This document shows, piece after piece, positions 1 to 7,701 of a stretch of 7,701 nucleotides of DNA. The translations under genes and the position numbers were made by a program. Location: assembly GCA_937871985.1 (NCBI GenBank), contig CALMPB010000302.1, positions 1 through 7,701 on the forward strand, read 5' to 3'. How positions within the stretch are numbered: position 1 is the stretch's first letter; each line of letters begins with the position of its first letter. A model generated the notes under the pieces. It saw nothing but the letters and a program-made list of their open reading frames with translations. It was not told where the DNA came from and made no database searches. This stretch comes from an uncultured Burkholderiaceae bacterium (GTDB lineage Bacteria > Pseudomonadota > Gammaproteobacteria > Burkholderiales > Burkholderiaceae).

Positions 1-798
1 CGACAGCGTGGTTTCCATCACCCGGTCGGTAAAGATGCATTGGCCAGCGCTCTCGCCCGCCGCACCGGCGACCAGCATCAGCGGCAGCAGATGTTCCTCG
101 GCGCGCGGTGGATGGCACAGCCGCGCTGAAGGTGCCTGCACCCAATCGGCCAAGGCCTGCTCGCGTTGCTGCGGTATGGATTCGACAGCCTGTACCAGCC
201 AGCGGTCGAACTCCTCGGAGATCGGCCCGAAACGTGGGTCGCCATAGCCGCGCATGTTGTGGAAGCTCATGCCGCTGCCGACGATCAGCACGCCGTCGTC
301 GCGCAACGCTGCCAGCGCACGACCGGCATCCAGGTGTGCCTGCGGGTCCAGGTCGTGGCGCAACGACAGTTGCACCACCGGAATGTCGGCGTCAGGGAAC
401 ATTAGCATCAGTGGAATGAACATACCGTGATCGAAGCCGCGCAGCGGATTTTCCTGTGCCGGCTGTTGCGCCTGGCCGAGCAGCCCGGCGATGCGTGCCG
501 CCAGTTGCGGTTCACCAGGAGCCGGATAGCACAGCTCGTACGTATGCTCTGGAAAGCCGTGGTAGTCGTAGATCAACTCCGGCTGCGGGCCGCTGGTTAC
601 GCTGAATACCGGATCCAGCCAGTGGGCCGAGACCAGCACGATCGCCGTAGGGCGCGCGGGCAAGGTATTGGCCACGTTCTTCAGGAACTCCGCCATATGG
701 TTCCAGGCGGTGGGCGGATTCCAGTCCATAAAGAAGCAAGGGCCCGCACCATGGGGCACGAACAGGGTCGGCATACGGGTATTGCTGATAGCGGTCAT
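1..798 (-). CDS. Extradiol (DODA/YgiD-type) ring-cleavage dioxygenase, truncated by the window edge
   Basis: The enzyme belongs to the class III extradiol dioxygenases of the 4,5-DOPA dioxygenase/YgiD type. These use a single metal ion to open catechol-type rings in the cytoplasm; the true substrate cannot be read from sequence. All 266 visible codons are open. Family motifs appear in order: VPHGAGP with His16, SAHW with His59, GFDHGMFIP with His124, GSGMSFHN with His180, and HPPRAEEHLLPL with His229 and His236. These cover the usual metal and catalytic histidines. The family is usually about 260-270 residues, so only the last few codons should lie beyond position 1. The start at 798 is preceded by a good GGAGAG ribosome site. 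The gene is divergent from a broken LysR regulator 108 bp away, a common arrangement for this family, so LysR control is likely (inference). This is the only coding gene here without visible damage. Confidence 0.9.
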   Translation of the reverse strand, partial: MTAISNTRMPTLFVPHGAGPCFFMDWNPPTAWNHMAEFLKNVANTLPARPTAIVLVSAHWLDPVFSVTSGPQPELIYDYHGFPEHTYELCYPAPGEPQLAARIAGLLGQAQQPAQENPLRGFDHGMFIPLMLMFPDADIPVVQLSLRHDLDPQAHLDAGRALAALRDDGVLIVGSGMSFHNMRGYGDPRFGPISEEFDRWLVQAVESIPQQREQALADWVQAPSARLCHPPRAEEHLLPLMLVAGAAGESAGQCIFTDRVMETTLS

Positions 799-906
799 GG
801 GCACTCTCCGCACGTTTTAATTGACTGCATGGAGTATCGCTTGAATAATTTATATAGATAACCCACCAAATACTGCCTTCACTTCCTACTCGCAGAGTGA
901 GATAAC
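799..906. promoter_or_regulatory. Divergent intergenic promoter region between dioxygenase and lysR
   Basis: This 108-bp gap separates two divergent starts and must hold both promoters. It is clearly more AT-rich in the middle (about 841-860) than the genes beside it. Toward the regulator, TTGACT at 821-826 and AATAAT at 844-849 are 17 bp apart, a good sigma70-type pair with one mismatch in each hexamer. No equally good pair was found toward the dioxygenase. A short inverted pair, AGTAT at 833-837 and ATACT at 870-874, flanks the AT-rich core; it could belong to a LysR operator but is too short to be convincing. Ribosome sites sit at both ends: GGAGAG for the dioxygenase and a weaker GAG-rich stretch before 907. 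Confidence 0.55.
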
Positions 907-1820
907 ATGCTCGATCGCGTAACTGGCATGCGTATCTTCGCTCGTGCCGTCAGTGCCGGCAGCCTGTCCGCTGCGGGCCGGTACCTGGGCATGTCGTCGG
1001 CGATGGCCACTAAGCATGTCGATGCTCTGGAGGCGCACCTGGGAGTCAAACTGCTGCACCGTACCACACGCCACCTGAGCCTGACCGAGGCTGGCAGTGA
1101 TTACTTGGAGCTTGCCTGCGCATCCTGCCGGAGATCGATGAAGCCGAAGCCAGCGCCACCTCGCAACGGGTCGATGCCCGCGGACTGCTGCGCATGAACA
1201 TGCCGCTGTCATTCGGCAGCCGTTTCATTGCGCCGTTGCTGCCAGCCTTCAGACACCGGCATCCGGCGCTCAAGATCGAACTGGGGCTGACCGACAGCGT
1301 GGTGGACTTGCTTGACGGCGGCTGGGACCTGGCGATCCGCATCGGTCAGTTGACCGACAGTCCGCTGCAGGCCCGCAAGCTCGGTGATTGTGCGTAGGTC
1401 GTCTGCGCCGCGCCCAGTTATCTCGACCAACGCGGCGTACCCCGGCGGGTGGCCGACTTGGCCCAGCACAATTGCCTGGCCTACACCCTGTCGTCCTGGG
1501 CCGGGGGTAAGGAATGGGCCTTCGGTCGCGACGGTAGTGTGCGCGTGACGATCAACGGTGATCTTGCCGCCAATAATGGCGACGCCCTGCTGGCCGCCGC
1601 TGTGGGCGGACAGGGGTTAATCTACCAACCGGATTTCATCGTCTCGGACGCTCTCAAGCGCGGTGAACCGGTCGCCCTACAACTTGATCATCCGACCTAT
1701 GCCTTGGGCGGCATCTACGCCGTCTACTCGCCAGATCGCCGTCCGCCGGCCAAGGTGCGGGTGATGATTGATTACCTGGCCGAGGCGTTCACTCAGAACC
1801 CCTCATGGCAGAACGCCTGA
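907..1820 (+). pseudogene. LysR-family transcriptional regulator, broken by a frameshift and a TAG stop
   Basis: This is a LysR-type DNA-binding regulator, probably controlling the divergent dioxygenase. The first segment from 907 encodes the N-terminal winged helix-turn-helix (about residues 1-60, with SLSAAGRYLGMSSAMATKHV and LLHRTTRHLSLTEAG). Near 1114-1116 one base appears missing. After it the next frame continues with LRILPEIDEAEA and then RGLLRMNMPLSFGSRF, the start of the effector domain. That frame is interrupted by TAG at 1395-1397 inside a conserved stretch (LGDCA, stop, VVCAAPSYL), then stays open to TGA at 1818-1820. With the lost base restored the product would be about 304 residues, normal for the family. 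As written, only the DNA-binding domain (about 96 residues) would be made. Sequencing error is an alternative to real decay. Confidence 0.88.
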
Positions 1821-1950
1821 ACCTCTCGGACTGCTGGATCGACATCCTTGGTGTTGTCCCCACTCCGCCAGCGGGGAGCTCGACCCAACTAACTGTAACC
1901 CTCAACGCCCTGCCACGAGCGAGGCCGTCCTACGTAACCTGCAAAGACGT

Positions 1951-2374
1951 TTGATCAGCTGCATCGAACGCCAACACCGGCATCAGGAGTGGCTGGGGCT
2001 TCTCAAAAAGATCAATCGCGAAACGCCCAAGCATCTTCAGCTGCATCTGTTCATGGACAATTACGCCACGCCCAAGCCCCCAAAAGTGAAGACTTGGCTT
2101 GAGAAGCACAAGAGCGTCCACATGCATTTCACTCCGGCCTCCAGCCAGTGGATGAACATGATTGAACGCTTCTTTCACAACACCACGGTGGATTTTCGCA
2201 GGGGTAGCTCCAACTCTGATCGCGAATTGGATAGCTCGACTGCCACGTTCCGGGCACTGCGAAATGCGCTGCCACCCGCTATGCCTGGAATGCGAAGGGA
2301 GACGATATCGTGAACAAGATACAGCGAGCCCGTGGGGCAATGGCCTCACAGGCTTTATTTTCAAACAGCACACC
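1951..2374 (+). pseudogene. IS630-family transposase, C-terminal remnant
   Basis: The visible part is the C-terminal catalytic half of an IS630/Tc1-type DDE transposase. Recognisable stretches are HRHQEWLGLLKKINRETPK, LHLFMDNYATPK with the second catalytic Asp, and HFTPASSQWMNMIERFF with the catalytic Glu about 35 residues later, followed by FRALRNALPP. Near 2275-2277 one base seems lost. The next frame then gives RYAWNAKGDDIVNKIQRARG, the expected C-terminus. The N-terminal helix-turn-helix and the first catalytic Asp are absent. The left limit is set by where similarity begins, about 1951, shortly after the lysR stop. The right side is cut by the inverted repeat that opens at 2375. The remnant cannot be active. 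Positions 1821-1950 show no clear gene and may hold more degraded IS sequence. Confidence 0.85.
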
Positions 2375-2392
2375 AGGGGCTGTTGACGTTTC
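2375..2392 (+). repeat. Terminal inverted repeat, left copy
   Basis: This 18-base copy matches the complement of 3954-3971 without mismatch. It interrupts the C-terminal tail of the IS630-type transposase and overlaps the TGA stop of the IS5-type transposase remnant, which identifies it as an IS terminus rather than a chance repeat. Confidence 0.85.
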
Positions 2393-2640
2393 ACATCGTT
2401 AGCCAGAGAAATCCGCAAGCCAGGGCTACCACGCTTTCGTAATTTCGTTTCAGCTTGTCATACCGAAACGCCACAGCCCGGTAATGTTTCAGACGCGCAA
2501 AGGCGTTCTCGACCACTTGCCGGTAGCGGTAGATACCCGGCATTGCCCTTGATCGAGTTGCGCTTTCTCGGGATCACCAAACGAGCGCCCTGAGCTTCGA
2601 TTTATTCGCGGATTCGCTCACTGTCATAGCCTTACCAGTA
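2391..2640 (-). pseudogene. IS5-family transposase, decayed C-terminal remnant
   Basis: The C-terminal part of an IS5-family transposase can be read in two frames. The upstream segment gives GYDSERIRE, stop, IEAQGARLVIPRKRNSIKGN, with TAA stops at 2632-2634 and 2602-2604. After a frame change near 2535-2545, with several codons probably lost, it continues as YRYRQVVENAFARLK, then YRAVAFRYDKLKRNYES and ALACGFLWL, ending with TGA at 2391-2393. The ENAFARLK and RYDKL motifs contain the third catalytic acidic residue region (E) of this family. The first two acidic residues are missing with the N-terminus. The remnant begins within about 20 bases of the hmp stop codon, so the hmp junction lies at about 2640-2657. 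It has two stops plus a frameshift and is certainly inactive. Confidence 0.85.
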
Positions 2641-2657
2641 GCTGAAATGACGAGACT

Positions 2658-3971
<1,314 letters not shown>

Positions 3972-4227
3972 AGCAGCATGCTGCTTGTGACTTGGCAGAT
4001 CGTTGGCCAGAACTCGACGGTTCTATAAGGTTATTGTCACCCCCGGCCTTCGCCCAGGGGTAGCAGGGGCGTGAGGCCACTGGAGAGGGTTCGATCCGGT
4101 CAGCAATTTGCGCCCGTCGCCGTTGATGTCATGGCACCAGGCGTCGTCGACCATCTGCCGGAACACGCGCATGAACTGAAGCCCATCCATCACTCACCTC
4201 GACGCGGAGAGTGATGGATGAGGGGCT
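3972..4227. other. Intergenic stretch between IS end and catalase
   Basis: No convincing gene is seen. It starts with the perfect 14-bp palindrome AGCAGCATGCTGCT (3972-3985). A small GC-rich hairpin is possible at about 4038-4062 (ACCCC and GGGGT arms around GGC-cttc-GCC). A 55-codon open frame on the minus strand (4190 to 4023) contains DINGDGRK, but it starts inside the stem-loop downstream of the catalase, and no family could be recognised. Confidence 0.5.

Positions 4228-4229
<2 letters not shown>
4178..4229 (-). repeat. Long stem-loop overlapping the catalase stop codon
   Basis: GAAGCCC plus ATCCATCACTC (4178-4195) pairs with GAGTGATGGAT plus GGGCTTC (4209-4219 and 4223-4229), leaving a 13-base loop and a 3-base bulge (4220-4222). 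That makes 18 paired positions. The TGA of the catalase gene (4228-4230) lies in the outer arm. In the direction of catalase transcription no run of T follows, so it is not a textbook intrinsic terminator; it may still stabilise or end the mRNA. Confidence 0.6.
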
Positions 4230-5855
<1,626 letters not shown>

Positions 5856-7105
5856 TCAGCCCAGCCGCTCTGCTCCCACGCTCAGCGGCTCGTAGGTACC
5901 AGGCGCAGCGGCTGGGCGCACGTGCTCACTACGCAGCTCGCCGAGGTTATTGGCACCCAGATGCAGGAGTGTATTCACGGTTTCGCGGTGCAAGTAGTCG
6001 ATCACACTGTCGACGCCGCTCGCACCCTCCAACGCCAAGCCGAACATGACCGGCCTGCCGATCGCCACCGCGTTGGCGCCCATCGCCAGTGCCTTCACCC
6101 GTCAGTGCCGCGGCGGATGCCGCTGTCAAGAATCAAGGGCACCTCGCCTTTGACCTCTTCTGCGATCGAAGGCAGCACAGTGATGCCGGCCGCTGTTCCG
6201 TCGAGCGCCCGCCCACCGTGATTGGAGACCTGGATCCCCGCAGCGCCAGCCGCTATCGCCGAACGCGCGTCCTCGGGCCGGGTGATACCCTTGACGACCA
6301 CCGGCAAGCCGGTGACGTTGCGGATCATCTCGACGTCGGCCCAGCTCAGGTTGGTCTTGAACGCCGGCTGCTTGCCGTCCGGGAAGTTGCCGTAGGGCAG
6401 CCACGGGCGCGGATTGCCCAGGCGCATGTATTCGTCGGACGATCCCTGACCGATAGCATCCACCGTCAGCACGATAGCCTTGAAACCCGCCGCCTTGGCA
6501 CGCTGCAGCACTGTGCGGGAAAAACCGTCGTCAGTGGTCAAGTAGATCTGAAACCACTTGGGGCCGTCGCTGGCCTTGGCGATGTCTTCCATGCTGGCCG
6601 TGGACGAGCTCGAAACGGTCAGCAGCCCACCAGATTTGGCGATGCCGCGCGCTGTGGCCACTTCGGCCAGTGGATGGTGCAAGCCGTGGCTGCCGAAGGG
6701 GGTAATGATGAACGGGTGCGGCAGGCGCAGCCCGAGCAGATCTACCGACAGGTCGATCTTGTCGCGCACCACGCCTCGCATGCGCTGCGGGACGAATGCG
6801 TAGTCGCCCCAAGAGCGCTGATTTTCGGCCAATGTCCACTGCTTGCCGGAGCCGTTGGCCACGAACACGTAGGTACCGTGCCCATAAATCTGCTTGGCGT
6901 GCTCTTCCAGCCGGTCCATGTTGAAGATGTCGAGTTTCTTGTCGGTACCCCTGCGCACGAGGTTGAGATCGACGTTGCTGACGTCCTCCGGCGTCTGGGC
7001 GGCCACGGGACTGGCGGCAAGCGCCGTGGCCGCGAGGCCGGCGCCGGCAAGTTTCAGCACTCCTCGGCGCGAGAGGTTGATGGCACTTTGCTCGTAAGCT
7101 GGCAT
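5856..7105 (-). pseudogene. Tat-exported FMN-dependent alpha-hydroxy-acid (lactate) oxidase, frameshifted near the C-terminus
   Basis: The family oxidises L-lactate or similar 2-hydroxy acids with FMN; oxidase members pass electrons to oxygen and release hydrogen peroxide. Residues 1-36 form a twin-arginine signal (LSRRGVLKLAGAGL, then a probable cut after SPVAA), so the FMN enzyme would be exported folded to the periplasm. Expected residues are visible: Tyr79, QIY with Tyr188, LTVDA with Asp216, VVKG with Lys272, and SNHGGRALDG with base His296 and Arg299. DSGIRRGTD (327-335) binds the FMN phosphate. At 6098-6100 one base is missing. The first frame stops at once with TGA, and the next frame continues as VKALAMGANAVAIGRPVMFGL to TGA at 5856-5858. 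Restored length is about 416 residues. The strong AAAGGAG ribosome site fixes the start at 7105. The loop after TVDA resembles lactate oxidases more than LldD dehydrogenases (inference). Only the last 80 or so residues would be lost. Confidence 0.9.
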
Positions 7106-7192
7106 GCTTGAGCTCCTTTGTTGCTGGCTGTCAAAGACGCAATCCGCCCCGGCGTTACACAGGCCAGAGAAGCTCGGCGGCTGTCCTGCAAC

Positions 7193-7240
7193 ATATGTCG
7201 TTTACGTGCTTGCGTTATATGCCGTCTACGTGCTTGCGTT
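7193..7240. repeat. 24-bp tandem repeat, two copies
   Basis: Copy 1 (7193-7216) and copy 2 (7217-7240) are adjacent 24-base units differing at two positions. Both contain TACGTGCTTGCGTT. The second copy overlaps the last bases of the wrbA stop codon (7239-7241). The two units may be a slipped duplication. Confidence 0.85.
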
Positions 7241-7646
7241 AACCCGCGAGCTTTATTGCGAGTTCAGCGACGTGTTTACCCTGGAAACGCGCAATATCCA
7301 GTTCATTTTGTGACGGTTGCCGTTTGCCGTCGGCGCCTGCCAGCGTGGTCGCGCCATAAGGCGTGCCGCCGGTGATCTCGCTCATGTTGGTCAGCCCTGC
7401 GCAGGTGTAAGGCACACCCACGATGACCATCCCCTGATGCAGGAGTGTGCTGTGGAACGACGTAATAGTGGTTTCCTGGCCACCATGCTGCGTACCCGTC
7501 GACGCAAACACACTACCGATCTTCCCGACGAGGGCACCGCTCATCCACAGTCCGCCGGTCTGGTCGAGAAACGTGCGCATCTGTCCCGCCATATTGCCAA
7601 AGCGCGTCGGCGTACCAAAGATGATAGCGTCGTAATTAGCCAGCTC
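7239..7646 (-). pseudogene. wrbA: WrbA, NAD(P)H:quinone oxidoreductase, C-terminal part
   Basis: WrbA is a flavodoxin-like FMN enzyme that reduces quinones by two electrons in the cytoplasm. From about 7646 to TAA at 7239-7241 the frame reads [19 protein letters not shown], then [31 protein letters not shown], the [11 protein letters not shown] stretch, [15 protein letters not shown] and [17 protein letters not shown]. This is 135 residues of a family usually about 200 long. The conserved sequence stops abruptly upstream of ELANYDA. The expected first 65 or so residues with the N-terminal FMN-phosphate loop are not encoded; an unrelated sequence stands there. The part present has no frameshift or stop. 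It lies 133 bp upstream of the oxidase gene in the same direction. Confidence 0.85.
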
Positions 7647-7701
7647 ACCACCTTGGCGCCAAGTCGGGCGAGCTCTTTGGCTACCGCCTCGCCAATACCA
7701 G
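7647..7701 (-). pseudogene. Possible short-chain dehydrogenase N-terminal fragment joined to wrbA
   Basis: Reading inward from the right edge, one frame gives [18 protein letters not shown]. This is a good match to the cofactor-binding beta-alpha-beta start of short-chain dehydrogenases/reductases, with the GIG of the TGxxxGIG motif and an acidic or hydrophobic beta-2 strand expected next. That frame differs from the wrbA frame, and similarity to WrbA begins immediately after it, so the two are joined out of frame at about 7647. Only 18 residues support the call, and the rest lies outside the window. Confidence 0.45.

Noticed and set aside
1930..2418. A 162-codon open frame on the minus strand
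   Set aside because: It is antisense to the IS630-type transposase, which has the D and E motifs on the plus strand. Only its start region touches the true IS5 remnant, in another frame.
4023..4190. A 55-codon minus-strand open frame with a DINGDGRK stretch, EF-hand-like
   Set aside because: The start lies inside the stem-loop after catalase, no clear ribosome site or family match was seen, and the loop motif alone is too short.
6089..7111. A 340-codon open frame on the plus strand
   Set aside because: It lies opposite the lactate oxidase gene, whose protein shows clear FMN-enzyme motifs. The plus-strand translation has no recognisable domain and reflects GC-rich antisense openness.

Overview
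This window looks like GC-rich proteobacterial chromosome, most likely from a Pseudomonas-like gammaproteobacterium. That rests on remembered family resemblance of the catalase, the Tat-exported lactate oxidase-like enzyme, WrbA and the LysR/dioxygenase pair, not on a search. The striking general property is decay. Apart from one edge-truncated dioxygenase, every protein-coding unit carries a frameshift, an in-frame stop or a chimeric junction, yet the broken pieces still read as well-conserved proteins with intact active-site motifs. The window is therefore either a very recently degraded accessory region or a sequence with many small errors.

Layout, left to right. Positions 1-798 (minus) hold an extradiol (DODA/YgiD-type) dioxygenase that runs off the left edge. 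A 108-bp divergent promoter region separates it from a LysR-type regulator gene (907-1820, plus) broken by one frameshift and one TAG. Next comes the 3' part of an IS630-family transposase (about 1951-2374, plus), cut off by the end of a second element. Positions 2375-3971 are bounded by a perfect 18-bp inverted repeat. Inside lie the decayed C-terminal part of an IS5-family transposase and a full-length flavohemoprotein gene (hmp, minus) whose codon 50 is TAG. This looks like an insertion-sequence-bounded nitric oxide detoxification cassette. An intergenic stretch (3972-4227) starts with a 14-bp palindrome and ends with a long stem-loop that contains the catalase stop codon. Positions 4228-5726 (minus) hold a monofunctional haem catalase split into four reading-frame segments. 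Positions 5856-7105 (minus) hold a Tat-exported FMN-dependent alpha-hydroxy-acid oxidase of lactate oxidase type, broken by one frameshift near its C-terminus. Positions 7239-7646 (minus) hold the C-terminal two thirds of WrbA (NAD(P)H:quinone oxidoreductase), joined out of frame at about 7647 to what looks like the N-terminal Rossmann motif of a short-chain dehydrogenase.

How they might work together (inference): the minus-strand block is a redox and stress set. A lactate oxidase would release hydrogen peroxide, the neighbouring catalase would remove it, WrbA reduces quinones without radical formation, and flavohemoprotein removes nitric oxide. The lower-GC hmp with its insertion-sequence ends appears to have been brought in separately. 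The dioxygenase/LysR pair is an independent divergent unit.
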